Positions 7,847 to 18,739 of a stretch of DNA of 64,000 nt are shown in pieces. Position 1 is the first letter of the stretch; each line of letters starts with the position of its first letter. Origin of the DNA: Mycetohabitans sp. B8 (GTDB lineage: Bacteria; Pseudomonadota; Gammaproteobacteria; Burkholderiales; Burkholderiaceae); assembly GCF_021991875.1 (NCBI RefSeq), contig NZ_JAHLKR010000016.1:186001-250000 (forward strand), in the 5' to 3' direction. The notes under the pieces are model-generated. The model made no database searches, was not told where the DNA came from, and saw nothing but the letters and a program-made list of their open reading frames with translations. A program made the position numbers and the translations under genes.

Positions 7847-9673
7847 ATGACACGCCCGCTCCGCAATATCGCCATCATCGCGCACGTCGACCATGGCAAG
7901 ACCACGCTCGTGGATCAGCTACTCCGGCAGTCCGGCACGTTCCGTGAAAACCAGCAAGTCGCCGAGCGCGTGATGGACTCGAACGACATCGAGAAGGAGC
8001 GTGGCATCACGATCCTCGCAAAGAACTGCGCCGTCGAATACGAAGGCACGCACATCAACATCGTTGACACACCGGGGCATGCCGACTTCGGCGGCGAAGT
8101 CGAGCGCGTGCTGTCAATGGTCGATTCGGTGCTGCTGCTGGTCGACGCGGTCGAAGGGCCGATGCCGCAGACGCGCTTTGTCACGAAGAAGGCGTTGGCG
8201 CTTGGGCTCAAGCCGATCGTGGTCGTCAACAAGATCGACCGTCCGGGCGCGCGGCCAGACTGGGTAATCAACCAGACGTTCGACCTGTTCGACAAGCTCG
8301 GCGCAAACGACGAGCAGCTCGATTTCCCGGTGGTCTATGCATCGGCGCTGAACGGCTATGCCAGCCTGGACGCGCAGGTGCGCGAAGGCGACATGCGCCC
8401 GCTGTTCGAAGCGGTACTGCAATACGTGCCGGTGCGCGAGGCCGATCCACACGCGCCGCTGCAGTTGCAGATCACGTCGCTGGACTATTCGACCTATGTC
8501 GGCCGCATCGGCGTGGGCCGCATCACGCGCGGGCGCATCAAGGCCGGCCAGCCGGTCGTGATGCGTTTCGGCCCGCAGGGCGAGCCGTTGAACCGCAAGA
8601 TTAATCAGGTGCAGGTCTTTAAGGGGCTGGAGCGCGTGCAGGTAGACAGCGCCGAGGCCGGCGACATCGTGCTGATTAACGGCATTGACGATGTCGGCAT
8701 CGGCGCGACGATTTGCGCGCCGGACGCGCCGGACGCGCTGCCGATGATCACTGTCGATGAGCCGACGCTGACGATGAACTTCTGTGTGAACACGTCGCCG
8801 TTGGCGGGCAAGGAAGGCAAGTTCATCACCAGCCGCCAGGTCCGCGAGCGGCTGAACCGCGAGCTGAATCATAATGTCGCGTTGAGAGTCAAGGATACCG
8901 GCGACGAGACGGTGTTCGAGGTGTCCGGCCGCGGCGAGCTGCATTTGACTATCTTGATCGAGAACATGCGTCGTGAAGGCTACGAGCTCGCGGTGTCACG
9001 TCCGCGTGTGGTAGTGCGTGAGATCGATGGTGTTAGACATGAGCCGTACGAGTTGCTGACCGTGGATCTCGAGGATGGTCACCAGGGCGCGGTGATGGAG
9101 GAGCTGGGTCGCCGCAAGGGCGAGCTGCTTGACATGGCATCCGACGGCCGCGGGCGTACACGGCTGGAATACCGGATTCCGGCGCGTGGACTGATCGGCT
9201 TCCAGAGCGAGTTTCTCACGCTGACGCGTGGCACCGGCCTGATGAGCCACATCTTCGATGCGTACCAGCCGATGCGGGACGGCACGATCGGCGAGCGGCG
9301 TAACGGCGTGCTGATTTCGCAGGATGACGGCGCTGCGGTCGCGTACGCGCTGTGGAAGCTGCAGGATCGTGGTCGCATGTTCGTGTCGCCGGGCGACGCG
9401 CTGTACGAAGGGATGATCATCGGCATTCACAGCCGGGACAATGACCTGGTGGTCAATCCGATCCGCGGCAAGCAGCTGACGAACGTGCGTGCATCGGGGA
9501 CCGACGAGGCGGTGCGTCTTGTTCCGCCGATCCAGTTGACGCTCGAGTATGCGGTCGAGTTCATCGACGACGACGAGCTTGTCGAGGTCACGCCGCAGTC
9601 GATCCGGCTGCGCAAGCGGCACCTGAAGGAGCACGAGCGCCGGCGCGCGAGCCGCGAGGCCGCGGCCGACTGA
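7847..9673 (+). CDS. typA: Ribosome-associated GTPase TypA/BipA
   Basis: A 608-residue translational GTPase of the EF-G family. G1 is AHVDHGKT (residues 12-19), the switch region holds RGITI, G3 is [11 protein letters not shown] and G4 is NKID. The EF-G-like domains and the BipA-specific C-terminus follow. Length equals the family norm when started at ATG 7847; the frame is open further upstream, but that extra part resembles nothing. BipA binds the 70S ribosome and aids 50S assembly at low temperature and under stress. A strong intrinsic terminator follows at 9717-9760. Confidence 0.97.
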   Translation: MTRPLRNIAIIAHVDHGKTTLVDQLLRQSGTFRENQQVAERVMDSNDIEKERGITILAKNCAVEYEGTHINIVDTPGHADFGGEVERVLSMVDSVLLLVDAVEGPMPQTRFVTKKALALGLKPIVVVNKIDRPGARPDWVINQTFDLFDKLGANDEQLDFPVVYASALNGYASLDAQVREGDMRPLFEAVLQYVPVREADPHAPLQLQITSLDYSTYVGRIGVGRITRGRIKAGQPVVMRFGPQGEPLNRKINQVQVFKGLERVQVDSAEAGDIVLINGIDDVGIGATICAPDAPDALPMITVDEPTLTMNFCVNTSPLAGKEGKFITSRQVRERLNRELNHNVALRVKDTGDETVFEVSGRGELHLTILIENMRREGYELAVSRPRVVVREIDGVRHEPYELLTVDLEDGHQGAVMEELGRRKGELLDMASDGRGRTRLEYRIPARGLIGFQSEFLTLTRGTGLMSHIFDAYQPMRDGTIGERRNGVLISQDDGAAVAYALWKLQDRGRMFVSPGDALYEGMIIGIHSRDNDLVVNPIRGKQLTNVRASGTDEAVRLVPPIQLTLEYAVEFIDDDELVEVTPQSIRLRKRHLKEHERRRASREAAAD

Positions 9674-9716
9674 CGTGCGACGCTGTAGCGATGCCGCCGG
9701 CCGGCGCAGCCCGTTG

Positions 9717-9760
9717 CGCCGCATCGGCGTCATGCCCGCATGAGCCGGTGCGGCGTTTTT
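9717..9760 (+). terminator. Rho-independent terminator after typA
   Basis: CGCCGCATCGG pairs with CCGGTGCGGCG (one G-U), enclosing a second perfect stem TCATGC/GCATGA, followed by five T residues. It ends the typA transcript before the odh operon. Confidence 0.85.
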
Positions 9761-9998
9761 GTCTCGGTGTAATGCAGGCGACTCGCCCTCGGTCCGCTCC
9801 GTTCAGGCCCGGCATCGGCCCGCTTGTAAACGAGGCAAATAGCCGCAATAGGCTAAACGTGATAAGCTTCGCCGATGCATGTTTTAGGTCCTTCCCAGCA
9901 GACTTGATTCGCGCAATCCGCTACACGGTCAGGCCGTCGCGCGGAAGGTTTCGTAACCCGCTATTTCTCGAGAAACTCGAAGAAAGGTGAGCGTCAAA

Positions 9999-12854
9999 AT
10001 GATGAAGCAATTCCAGCTGAACTCGTATTTGTTCGGCGGCAATGCTCCGTACGTGGAAGAATTGTACGAAGCATATCTCGATAATCCGGCGTCCGTGCCC
10101 GAGAACTGGCGCAGCTACTTCGATGCATTGCAAAACGTACCTGCGTCGGACGGCTCGAATGTGAATGACGTGGCCCACGCGCCGATCGTCGAGTCCTTCG
10201 CCCAACGGGCCAAAGCGAACGCACTCATTCCACGTGGCGGCAACAACGACCTGTCCACTGCGCGAAAGCAAGTCTACGTTCAATCGCTGATCGGCGCCTA
10301 TCGCTTCCTCGGCTCGCAATGGGCCAACATCGATCCTCTGAAGCGCCGCGAACGCCCGCATATTCCCGAACTCGAACCTGCGTTTTACGATTTTACCGAA
10401 GCCGACATGGACCAGACGTTCCATGCGACGAATCTGTACTTCGGCTTCGAGCAAGCATCGTTGCGCGACATTGTGAAGGCGCTGCGCGACACGTACTGCG
10501 GCACGATCGGCGCGGAATTCATGTACATCAGCGACCCTGAGCAGAAGCGCTGGTGGAAGGAGCGGCTGGAGTCCACGCGCTCAACGCCGAATTTCTCCGC
10601 CGACAAGAAGAAGCACATTCTCAAGCGGTTGACCGCGGCCGAAGGCCTGGAGCGCTACCTGCACACGAAGTACGTCGGCCAAAAGCGGTTCTCGCTCGAA
10701 GGCGGCGAGAGCGTCATCGCGGCGATGGATGAAGTCGTGCACCACGCAGGCAGCAAGGGCGTGCAGGAGATCGTAATCGGCATGGCCCACCGCGGGCGCT
10801 TGAACGTACTCGTCAACACGCTCGGCAAGATGCCGGCGGACCTGTTCGCCGAATTCGAAGGCAAGCACGTGGACGACCTGCCGGCTGGCGATGTGAAGTA
10901 CCACAAGGGCTTTTCGTCCGATGTCTCGACGGCTGGCGGCCCGGTGCACCTATCGCTTGCGTTCAACCCGTCGCACCTGGAAATCGTCAACCCGGTGGTC
11001 GAAGGCTCCGCGAAGGCGCGCATGGACCGTCGTGGCGACCTGGACGGTCTGCAGGTGCTGCCGGTGCAGATCCATGGCGATGCGGCCTTTGCTGGCCAGG
11101 GTGTCGTGATGGAGACGCTGAATCTGGCGCAAACGCGCGGCTACGGCACGTACGGCACGCTGCACATCGTGATCAACAACCAAATCGGCTTCACCACGTC
11201 CGATCCGCGCGATGCGCGCTCGACGTTGTATTGCACCGACGTGGTGAAGATGATCGAGGCGCCGGTGTTGCATGTGAACGGTGATGACCCAGAGGCGGTC
11301 GTGTTCGCCACGCAACTGGCGATCGATTTCCGGATGCAGTTCCACAAGGATGTCGTGATCGACATCGTCTGTTTCCGTAAGCTCGGCCACAACGAGCAGG
11401 ATACGCCGGCGGTCACGCAGCCGCTGATGTACAAGAAAATCGCGCAGCATCCCGGCACGCGCGCGCTGTATGCGGAGAAGCTGGTAACGCAGGGCGTGAT
11501 CGGCGGCGACGAAGCCGATCAGTATGTGAAGACGTACCGCAAGGCGATGGACGAGGGGCATCACACGATCGACCCGGTGCTGTCGAACTACAAGAGCAAG
11601 TATGCGGTCGACTGGGTGCCGTTCCTGAACCGCAAGTGGACCGATGCGGCGGATACCGCGGTGCCGCTGGCCGAGCTTAAGCGCTTGGCCGAGCGGATCA
11701 CCACGATCCCAGAGAACTTTAAGCTGCACCCGCTGGTTGAGCGCGTAGTCAACGACCGTCGCAAGATGGGAGCCGGTGAGCAGCCGCTCGACTGGGGCAT
11801 GGGTGAACACCTCGCGTTTGCCTCGCTGGTTGCGTCCGGTTACGCGGTGCGCTTGACCGGACAGGACTCGGGCCGGGGCACGTTCACGCACCGCCACGCA
11901 GTGCTGCATGACCAAAATCGCGAGCGCTGGGACGATGGCACGTATATTCCGCTGCAGAATGTCGCGGACGGGCAGGCGAGCTTCACCGTCATCGATTCGG
12001 TGTTGTCCGAGGAAGCGGTGCTCGGCTTCGAGTATGGATATTCGACGGCCGAACCCAATACGCTGGTGGCATGGGAAGCGCAGTTCGGTGACTTCGCCAA
12101 TGGCGCGCAAGTCGTCGTTGATCAGTTCATCTCGTCCGGCGAGGTCAAGTGGGGCCGCGTGTCCGGGCTGACGATGCTGCTGCCGCACGGCTACGAAGGG
12201 CAGGGTCCGGAACACTCGTCGGCGCGCATTGAGCGATACCTGCAATTGTGTGCGGAGCACAACATGCAGGTTGTGCAGCCGACGACGCCGGCACAAATGT
12301 TCCACCTGCTGCGCCGCCAGATGATCCGGCTGTTCCGCAAGCCGCTGATCGTGTTGACGCCGAAGTCATTGTTGCGCCACAAGGAAGCGGTGTCGGACCT
12401 GTCCGAGTTGGCGAGCGGTGCGTTCCATCCGGTGCTCAGCGAGACCGATGCGTCGATCGACCCGAAAAAGGTCAAGCGCGTGCTCGTTTGCTCGGGCCGT
12501 GTCTACTACGATTTGATCGCCCATCGCCGCGAGGCAAAGAACGCCGACGTCGCGATCTTGCGTATCGAGCAACTTTATCCGTTCGCGCACAAGCAGTTCG
12601 AAGCCGAGCTGAAGAAGTACGACAACGCGACCGAGGTTGTCTGGGTGCAGGATGAACCACAGAACCAAGGACCCTGGTTCTACATTGAGCACCACCTCGC
12701 CGAAGGGATGCGGGACGGCATGAAGCTCGCGTACAGCGGGCGTCCGGCGTCCGCGTCGCCGGCGGTCGGCTACTACGCGAAGCACTACGAGCAGCAGAAG
12801 GCGCTGGTCGAGAGTGCGTTCGGCCGGCTCAAAAGCGCGACGCTGATCAAGTAA
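9999..12854 (+). CDS. sucA: 2-oxoglutarate dehydrogenase E1 component
   Basis: A 951-residue thiamine-diphosphate enzyme that decarboxylates 2-oxoglutarate and passes the succinyl group to the lipoyl arm of E2. The N-terminal E1 segment (YVEELYEAYLDNP), IVIGMAHRGRLNVL, the ThDP-binding region around GDAAFAGQGVV, and the C-terminal transketolase-like part (LLPHGYEGQGPEHSSAR) are clear. The frame opens at GTG 9987, but AAAGG about 11 nt before ATG 9999 supports that start. First gene of the odhA-odhB-odhL operon, in TCA-cycle order. Also called odhA. Confidence 0.97.
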   Translation: MMKQFQLNSYLFGGNAPYVEELYEAYLDNPASVPENWRSYFDALQNVPASDGSNVNDVAHAPIVESFAQRAKANALIPRGGNNDLSTARKQVYVQSLIGAYRFLGSQWANIDPLKRRERPHIPELEPAFYDFTEADMDQTFHATNLYFGFEQASLRDIVKALRDTYCGTIGAEFMYISDPEQKRWWKERLESTRSTPNFSADKKKHILKRLTAAEGLERYLHTKYVGQKRFSLEGGESVIAAMDEVVHHAGSKGVQEIVIGMAHRGRLNVLVNTLGKMPADLFAEFEGKHVDDLPAGDVKYHKGFSSDVSTAGGPVHLSLAFNPSHLEIVNPVVEGSAKARMDRRGDLDGLQVLPVQIHGDAAFAGQGVVMETLNLAQTRGYGTYGTLHIVINNQIGFTTSDPRDARSTLYCTDVVKMIEAPVLHVNGDDPEAVVFATQLAIDFRMQFHKDVVIDIVCFRKLGHNEQDTPAVTQPLMYKKIAQHPGTRALYAEKLVTQGVIGGDEADQYVKTYRKAMDEGHHTIDPVLSNYKSKYAVDWVPFLNRKWTDAADTAVPLAELKRLAERITTIPENFKLHPLVERVVNDRRKMGAGEQPLDWGMGEHLAFASLVASGYAVRLTGQDSGRGTFTHRHAVLHDQNRERWDDGTYIPLQNVADGQASFTVIDSVLSEEAVLGFEYGYSTAEPNTLVAWEAQFGDFANGAQVVVDQFISSGEVKWGRVSGLTMLLPHGYEGQGPEHSSARIERYLQLCAEHNMQVVQPTTPAQMFHLLRRQMIRLFRKPLIVLTPKSLLRHKEAVSDLSELASGAFHPVLSETDASIDPKKVKRVLVCSGRVYYDLIAHRREAKNADVAILRIEQLYPFAHKQFEAELKKYDNATEVVWVQDEPQNQGPWFYIEHHLAEGMRDGMKLAYSGRPASASPAVGYYAKHYEQQKALVESAFGRLKSATLIK

Positions 12855-12967
12855 TCACGCAACGATGAAGCCGAAGGGGGCGAATGCTCGTCCCCTGGGG
12901 GGCCGTGCGCCGCGTCTTTAGCGCTGGGTCGCCCGATACGGCACGATACGTATTCAGGATAATGACG

Positions 12968-14272
12968 ATGGCTATTGTTGAAGTTAAAGTTCCGCAGCTT
13001 TCGGAGTCGGTGTCCGAAGCGACGATGCTCCAGTGGAAGAAGCAACCGGGGGAAGCGGTTGCGCAAGATGAAATACTGATCGAGATCGAAACCGATAAGG
13101 TTGTGCTCGAAGTGCCGGCGCCGGCTGCGGGCGTGCTTGCTCAAGTGATCAAGCACGATGGCGACACGGTCGTTGCCGATGAGGTGATCGCCAAGATTGA
13201 TACCGAAGCGAAGGCTGGCACCGCGGCGGGCGCGACGGCGACGGAAACAGCCGCTGCCGCTGCAGGCGCCGAAGTAAAGCCGGCGCCGCAAACCTCGCCG
13301 ACTCCCGCGGCGCAACCAGCTGCGGCCGGCGGCGCCAGCGGCGCTATCGCGTCGCCGGCTGCCTCGAAGCTGCTCGCAGAGAAGAACCTGAGCGCCGGCC
13401 AGTTGACCGGCACCGGCCGCGACGGGCGGGTGACCAAGGGTGACGTGCTAGCAGCCAGCGCGTCGTCGGCCGCCAAGCCGGCCGCGCCGGCCAGCGTCGC
13501 CGCGAAGGCAGCGCCGTCGCGTGCCGCGTTGCCGCAGGTCGCTGCGCCGGGTGCGGACACCTGGCTGGCGGACCGCCCGGAACAGCGCGTGCCGATGTCA
13601 CGGCTGCGCGCGCGGATCGCCGAGCGCCTGCTCGAGTCGCAACAGACCAATGCGATCCTGACCACGTTCAACGAAGTGAACATGGCGCCGGTTATGGCTC
13701 TGCGCAGCAAGTACAAGGATCGCTTCGAGAAGGAACACGGCGTGAAGCTTGGCTTTATGTCGTTCTTCGTGAAGGCGGCCGTGCATGCGCTGAAGAAGTT
13801 CCCGCTCGTGAACGCGTCGATCGATGGCAACGACATCGTCTACCACGGCTACTTCGACATCGGCATCGCGGTCGGCTCGCCGCGCGGTCTGGTTGTGCCG
13901 ATCCTGCGCAACGCAGATCAGATGAGTGTTGCGGACATCGAGAAAAAGATTGCCGAGTTTGGTGCGAAAGCCCGGGACGGTAAGCTGTCGATCGAGGAAA
14001 TGACCGGCGGTACGTTCTCGATCTCGAACGGCGGCGTGTTCGGCTCGATGCTGTCGACACCGATCATCAACCCGCCGCAATCGGCGATCCTCGGCGTGCA
14101 TGCGACGAAGGAGCGGCCGGTCGTTGAGAACGGCCAGATCGTGATCCGTCCGATCAACTATCTTGCCCTGTCGTACGATCACCGGATCATCGACGGTCGC
14201 GAGGCGGTGCTGTCGCTCGTCGCGATGAAAGAAGCGCTGGAAGATCCGGCACGCTTGCTGCTCGACCTTTAA
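12968..14272 (+). CDS. sucB: 2-oxoglutarate dehydrogenase E2, dihydrolipoamide succinyltransferase
   Basis: A 434-residue protein. Its N-terminal lipoyl domain has the modified lysine in [12 protein letters not shown] (Lys44). An Ala/Pro-rich flexible linker, a peripheral subunit-binding domain ([14 protein letters not shown]), a second Ala-rich linker and the catalytic domain follow, ending with the SYDHRIIDG active-site motif. ATG 12968 has AGGA about 8 nt upstream; ATG 12962 is possible. It forms the cubic core of the complex, transferring succinyl to CoA. It lies between the E1 and E3 genes of the same operon. Confidence 0.96.
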   Translation: MAIVEVKVPQLSESVSEATMLQWKKQPGEAVAQDEILIEIETDKVVLEVPAPAAGVLAQVIKHDGDTVVADEVIAKIDTEAKAGTAAGATATETAAAAAGAEVKPAPQTSPTPAAQPAAAGGASGAIASPAASKLLAEKNLSAGQLTGTGRDGRVTKGDVLAASASSAAKPAAPASVAAKAAPSRAALPQVAAPGADTWLADRPEQRVPMSRLRARIAERLLESQQTNAILTTFNEVNMAPVMALRSKYKDRFEKEHGVKLGFMSFFVKAAVHALKKFPLVNASIDGNDIVYHGYFDIGIAVGSPRGLVVPILRNADQMSVADIEKKIAEFGAKARDGKLSIEEMTGGTFSISNGGVFGSMLSTPIINPPQSAILGVHATKERPVVENGQIVIRPINYLALSYDHRIIDGREAVLSLVAMKEALEDPARLLLDL

Positions 14273-14287
14273 GCGAGGACTGTCTTC

Positions 14288-15718
14288 ATGGCAAAAGAAT
14301 TTGATGTCGTCGTGATCGGTGCGGGCCCCGGTGGCTACATTGCGGCAATCCGCGCCGCGCAGCTCGGCAAGAGCGTTGCTTGCATTGAGAAGTGGAAGAA
14401 CCCGGCCGGCGAACTCAAGCTCGGCGGCACCTGCCTGAATGTCGGCTGCATCCCGTCGAAGGCGCTGCTGGCATCATCCGAAGCGTTTGAGGACGCCGCG
14501 CATCATCTTGGCGATCACGGCATTTCGGTGTCGGACGTGAAGATCGATGTCGCGAAAATGCATGCGCGCAAGGACGCGATCGTCAACAAGATGACCAAGG
14601 GCATCGAGTTCCTGTTTCGCAAGAACAAGATCACGTGGCTCAAGGGACACGGTAAGTTTACCGGCAAGACGGACGCCGGTTATCAGATCGATGTAGCCGG
14701 TGAAGGCGGCACGGAGTCGGTGATCGCGCGCAACGTGATCATTGCAACCGGCTCGAAGGCGCGCCACCTGCCGTTTGCGAAGGTGGATAACAGGATTGTC
14801 ACGGACAATGAAGGGGCGCTGGCATTCGATTCGGTGCCTAAGAAGCTAGCGGTGATCGGTGCGGGCGTTATCGGGCTCGAACTGGGTTCGGTGTGGCGGC
14901 GCCTCGGTGCCGAGGTGACAGTACTTGAGGCGTTGCCGTCGTTCCTCGGCGCCGCCGATCAGGGATTGGCGAAGGAAGCCGCAAAGCAGTTTGCGAAGCA
15001 GGGATTGAAGATTCACCTGGGCGTGCAGATCAGCGAGGTGAATGCGACCGATAACGGCGTGACGATCTCGTACGCGGACAAGGACGGTCACGCGCAGAAG
15101 CTCGAGGCCGACCGCTTGATCGTGTCCGTGGGCCGCGTGCCGAATACCGACGACCTCGGTCTCGAAGCTATTGGGCTGACGGTCAACGAGCGCGGATTCA
15201 TCGACGTCGACGACCATTGCCGTACCAAACTGCCCGGCGTCTATGCGATCGGCGACGTGGTGCGCGGTCCGATGCTTGCGCACAAGGCCGAGGACGAGGG
15301 CGTGCTGGTCGCCGAGGTAATCGATGGGCAAAAGCCGCACATCGATTACAACTGCATCCCGTGGGTTATCTACACGGAGCCGGAGATTGCGTGGGTCGGC
15401 AAGACCGAAGAGCAATTGAAGGCAGAAGGCCGACAGATCAAGACCGGACAGTTCCCGTTCATGGCTAACGGACGTGCGCTGGGCATCAATCGTGCCGATG
15501 GTTTTGTGAAGATGATTGCCGACGCGAATACCGATGAACTGCTTGGCGTGCATATCATCGCGGCGAACGCGTCCGACTTGATCGCCGAGGCGGTCGTCGC
15601 GATGGAGTTCAAAGCTGCATCGGAGGACATCGGGCGGATTTGCCATCCGCATCCGTCGCTATCCGAAGTGATGCGGGAGGCGGCGCTCGCCGTCGACAAG
15701 CGCGCGTTGAACATGTAA
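14288..15718 (+). CDS. lpdA: Dihydrolipoyl dehydrogenase (E3)
   Basis: A 476-residue FAD flavoprotein that reoxidises dihydrolipoamide with NAD+. Visible are the FAD-binding [10 protein letters not shown] (11-20), the redox-active disulfide in [16 protein letters not shown] (Cys49/Cys54), the NAD-binding [13 protein letters not shown], a second FAD motif ([22 protein letters not shown]) and the C-terminal HPHPSLSE catalytic His segment. It starts 15 nt after the E2 stop and closes the odh operon. The short gap implies this copy serves 2-oxoglutarate dehydrogenase. Confidence 0.97.
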   Translation: MAKEFDVVVIGAGPGGYIAAIRAAQLGKSVACIEKWKNPAGELKLGGTCLNVGCIPSKALLASSEAFEDAAHHLGDHGISVSDVKIDVAKMHARKDAIVNKMTKGIEFLFRKNKITWLKGHGKFTGKTDAGYQIDVAGEGGTESVIARNVIIATGSKARHLPFAKVDNRIVTDNEGALAFDSVPKKLAVIGAGVIGLELGSVWRRLGAEVTVLEALPSFLGAADQGLAKEAAKQFAKQGLKIHLGVQISEVNATDNGVTISYADKDGHAQKLEADRLIVSVGRVPNTDDLGLEAIGLTVNERGFIDVDDHCRTKLPGVYAIGDVVRGPMLAHKAEDEGVLVAEVIDGQKPHIDYNCIPWVIYTEPEIAWVGKTEEQLKAEGRQIKTGQFPFMANGRALGINRADGFVKMIADANTDELLGVHIIAANASDLIAEAVVAMEFKAASEDIGRICHPHPSLSEVMREAALAVDKRALNM

Positions 15719-15806
15719 CGCGAAGCCGGGTCCGCCTCGCGCTGAGGCGGATGCCGGGGCCGGCTGCCGGCGGGCGGAGCGAGTCCGCCCTGCGACAGGC
15801 GGCGAA

Positions 15807-15833
15807 ATGGGGCGGGCAATACCCGCCCATTTT
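15807..15833 (+). terminator. Rho-independent terminator after the odh operon
   Basis: ATGGGGCGGG and ACCCGCCCAT form a stem of about 9 bp with one bulged G and a small loop, followed by TTTT. It lies 89 nt after lpdA and 10 nt before zapE, so it may also affect read-through into zapE. Confidence 0.7.
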
Positions 15834-15842
15834 CTTGCACCG

Positions 15843-16940
15843 ATGAACGTCACCGAATACTACGAGAAGGAACTGGCTGAACGCGGCTATCAGGCCGATG
15901 TGGCGCAACAACGCGCGGTCAGCCGGCTGCAGTGCTGCTACGACGACTGGGTGGCCTACAAGGCGCGGCGTTCCAATGCGCTCAGGAGGTGGGTCATTCG
16001 AGCGGACCCGCCACGCGGGGTCTACATGTGGGGCGGCGTCGGGCGCGGCAAGAGCTTCTTGATGGATAGTTTCTATGCTGTCGTGCCGGTGCAACGCAAG
16101 ACGCGACTGCATTTTCACGAATTCATACGCGAGGTGCACCGTGAGCTCGAGGAGCTTAAGGGCCGCGCCGATCCGCTGGACGAACTGGCACGACGGGTCG
16201 CAAAGCGTTATCGATTGATTTGCTTCGACGAGTTCCATGTCTCGGACATCGCCGATGCGATGATCCTGTATCGATTGTTGTTGAAGTTGTTTGACAACGG
16301 CGTGCAGTTCGTGATGACGTCCAATTACGAACCCAGTACGCTATACCCGGAGGGGTTGCATCGCGATCGGGTGCTGCCTGCGATCGACTTGATCAACCAA
16401 AGACTCGACGTGTTGAACGTGGATGCGGGCACGGACTACCGCCAGCGCACGCTGGCACAGGTTCGGGCCTACCATACGCCGCTGGGCGCCCATGCCGACA
16501 AGGCATTGCGTGACGCGTTCGCGCGGTTGGCCGCGGTACCAGACGAGAACCCGGTGCTGCATATCGAGAAACGCGAGATCAAGGCGCTGCGCCGCGCCGA
16601 TGGTGTCGTCTGGTTCGATTTTGCGACGCTATGCGGTGGACCCCGGTCGCAAAACGACTACCTGGAGTTGGCGACACGCTTTCACACGATCATTTTGTCG
16701 GATGTGCCGCAGATGACGCCGCGCATGGCGTCCGAAGCGCGTCGCTACACGTGGTTGATCGACGTACTGTACGATCATAAGGTCAAACTGTTGATGTCGG
16801 CCGCCGTGCCGGCCGAACAGTTGTACGTTGAAGGGCCAATGGCCAATGAATTTGCACGGACCGTGTCGCGCATTGTCGAGATGCAATCGAAAGCGTATCT
16901 CGAAGCGCCGCGGCGCATTGTCGATACGTCATTGACGTAA
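15843..16940 (+). CDS. zapE: Cell division protein ZapE (AFG1-like ATPase)
   Basis: A 365-residue P-loop ATPase of the AFG1/YhcM family. Walker A is GGVGRGKS (about 64-71), Walker B is LICFDEFHVSDIADAMI, and MTSNYEPSTLYPEGLHRDR follows. ZapE associates with the Z-ring and modulates FtsZ bundling in E. coli. ATG 15843 gives the usual family length. It directly follows the odh operon, as in other Burkholderiaceae. Whether it has its own promoter cannot be seen, because the odh terminator sits in the gap. Confidence 0.93.
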   Translation: MNVTEYYEKELAERGYQADVAQQRAVSRLQCCYDDWVAYKARRSNALRRWVIRADPPRGVYMWGGVGRGKSFLMDSFYAVVPVQRKTRLHFHEFIREVHRELEELKGRADPLDELARRVAKRYRLICFDEFHVSDIADAMILYRLLLKLFDNGVQFVMTSNYEPSTLYPEGLHRDRVLPAIDLINQRLDVLNVDAGTDYRQRTLAQVRAYHTPLGAHADKALRDAFARLAAVPDENPVLHIEKREIKALRRADGVVWFDFATLCGGPRSQNDYLELATRFHTIILSDVPQMTPRMASEARRYTWLIDVLYDHKVKLLMSAAVPAEQLYVEGPMANEFARTVSRIVEMQSKAYLEAPRRIVDTSLT

Positions 16941-17041
16941 CGGTGCACGGCCCCGTGGCCGTGCGTGGCGCGCCGTCGGCGGGCCGCGGTGCGATGAGCG
17001 CGTACAACGCGTGACTGCTGATTGACGGGGTGTGCAACGCG

Positions 17042-17513
17042 TTACTGCTGGCGGTTCCATATCTGTGAACGGCCGATCAGCGACACGCCGATATAACCGC
17101 GCACGACCAGCTTCTGGCCGTTGTCCTCGACGTGCATCTTGCACTTGTAGATCTTGCCGTTTTCCGGATCAAGGATATGTCCACCCTTCCAGCTGTCTCC
17201 GTCTTGTTTCATGCCGTCGATGATCGTCATGCCGAGCATTAACTGGTTCTTGCGCGCGTCTGTGCATGCGGTACAGCGGTGATCGGGTTGATTGTTGGCG
17301 GCTAGCCCCTTGACGATTTTGCCTGACAACGTGCCGTCGGCTTCCTGCGCGATCTGGACCCATGCCTTCGGTTGTCCTGTGTGGTCGTCGATCGTTTGCC
17401 AAACACCCATCGGCGATGCGTTGTCGGCGGCGAAGGCGCTGGCAACGGATAGGGGCAACGTAAATTGCGACTAGCACGCCGCGGACCACGCGGAGATTGA
17501 GCAACGCTTGCAT
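17042..17513 (-). pseudogene. DUF2147 secreted protein gene with a +1 frameshift in the signal peptide
   Basis: The mature part (from AADNASPMGVWQTID to SLIGRSQIWNRQQ, about 130 residues) is a complete DUF2147 domain with a CTAC cysteine pair. The only well-initiated start is ATG 17513, with AGGAGG 8 nt upstream; it encodes a good signal-peptide start (MQALLNLRVVRGVLVAIYVA) but in a different frame. The two frames join at a CCCC run (17452-17455). With CCC instead, the reading would be IYVALSVASAFA-ADN, an ideal cleavage site. So one extra C breaks the gene; error, phase variation or true decay cannot be told apart here. DUF2147 proteins are periplasmic and of unknown role. Confidence 0.75.
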
Positions 17514-18001
17514 CACGTCTTCCTCCTGAAACGGGCCTTTATCTTCACGGGCCAGGGTGGACCCGGTGCGATGGTGGTGTGCCGCGCCGCATCATGCAGG
17601 GTCGCGAACCGACACATACTGACAGTGCGGTATGGCACGGCGTTGACGGCGCCACCGATCATGAAAAGAGCATACGGCAAAGCGGCGCTGCCGTTTGGTA
17701 GAGCGACTTCTAAGCGCACGTGCGGTCGCTGGTATGGGCTCGTTGCGCCCAACCCGTGCCGGCCGATAGCACGCCCGAAGTGTGGGTCGATCGTAGTCCG
17801 TGGGATAGGACGGAATGCTCGCGAATGATTGCGGCGTTGGGCGTCAATGGCTGGAAGTAGCAGGACACCGCGCAGCATCTGGTCTTGAGCCGCGCGGTAT
17901 TATGGGAAAGATGCACCCATACTCGATCTTCGACGAGGAACCCGAAACCCACGAATTTAAGTAATATTGACCCCACGAAAAAGCGCACACTCGGAAAACA
18001 A
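17514..18001. other. Intergenic region without recognisable genes
   Basis: About 490 bp between the divergent DUF2147 and DUF2968 genes. It holds the AGGAGG of the DUF2147 gene at its left end and presumably the promoters of both. The frames crossing it are of ordinary random type. No repeat or remnant was recognised. Confidence 0.4.
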
Positions 18002-18721
18002 ATGAATCAATTACCACGAGCAAGGGGTAGGGTGCTGACGGCGGTTGCCGTGGCCATCGTCAGTCAAGCAGCGACCGCGTGGGCCGGTGCGCCGTCACAG
18101 GAGACGGCCAGTAGCGTCGCTATCACGCAGGAGCCGACTGCCAACGTCGCGTTGCCCGGCGCGATGGCATCCAGCGCGCCGATGGCTGACGACGCGCGTC
18201 ATTCAATCGGCGGCAATGTCGCCGAATTGCAACGGCTGATCCATGCTTCGGCGTTGACCGAATTCCGTACGTCGTATAACGGCAGCTACGGTGCGAGCCT
18301 GCTGTTCCATAGCAAGGAGATGACCTATTACATTGCGCTGTTCCAACAAAAAAACTTTTGGCGTGTGATCAAGACGCAAGACCCGGTCCGGGCCGAAGCC
18401 ATCTATGCAGATTTGGTGCGGCAGACCGTACAACTGTCCGATATCGAAATCCGTCGTGCGCGGCTGGAGGCGCAGAAGGCATTCACCGACCGCATGATCG
18501 CGCTGTCGCGTGATCGAGCTGTGCGGCTACAGACAGACCTGAACGTGGCGCGCGCGCAGGAGGCGGAAGTCACGACTCGCCAGAAACAGACTGCCGCGCA
18601 GGCGCAGGCACTGGACGCGCAGAAGGCGGCTGCGCAAACGCAGTTGCGTGAGTTGCAGCGGCATATCCGTGACTTACAACGTCAGACCGAAGCCGGTTTG
18701 CCGCGCTTGAAGCCCCGCTGA
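18002..18721 (+). CDS. DUF2968 family exported coiled-coil protein
   Basis: A 239-residue protein starting at ATG 18002 (GGAAAA just upstream). A signal peptide (AVAVAIVSQAATAWAGA) leads a low-complexity segment. The conserved DUF2968 core follows (LQRLIHASALTEFRTSYNGS, then SLLFHSKEMTYYIALFQQKNFWRVI), and the Gln/Ala/Arg-rich C-terminus is a long coiled coil. The family is common in Burkholderia and of unknown function, probably periplasmic. The frame extends upstream to 17885 but without family similarity. Confidence 0.8.
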   Translation: MNQLPRARGRVLTAVAVAIVSQAATAWAGAPSQETASSVAITQEPTANVALPGAMASSAPMADDARHSIGGNVAELQRLIHASALTEFRTSYNGSYGASLLFHSKEMTYYIALFQQKNFWRVIKTQDPVRAEAIYADLVRQTVQLSDIEIRRARLEAQKAFTDRMIALSRDRAVRLQTDLNVARAQEAEVTTRQKQTAAQAQALDAQKAAAQTQLRELQRHIRDLQRQTEAGLPRLKPR

Positions 18722-18739
18722 GCGGCGTGCCTGCCGCTA

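Noticed and set aside
10950-12305. Long minus-strand frame of 451 codons
   Set aside because: Shadow of sucA caused by high GC at third positions; its protein is Arg/His/Gln-rich with no motif.
13144-13836. Ala/Ser-rich minus-strand frame within sucB
   Set aside because: Mirror image of the Ala/Pro-rich linker of the E2 gene, not a gene.
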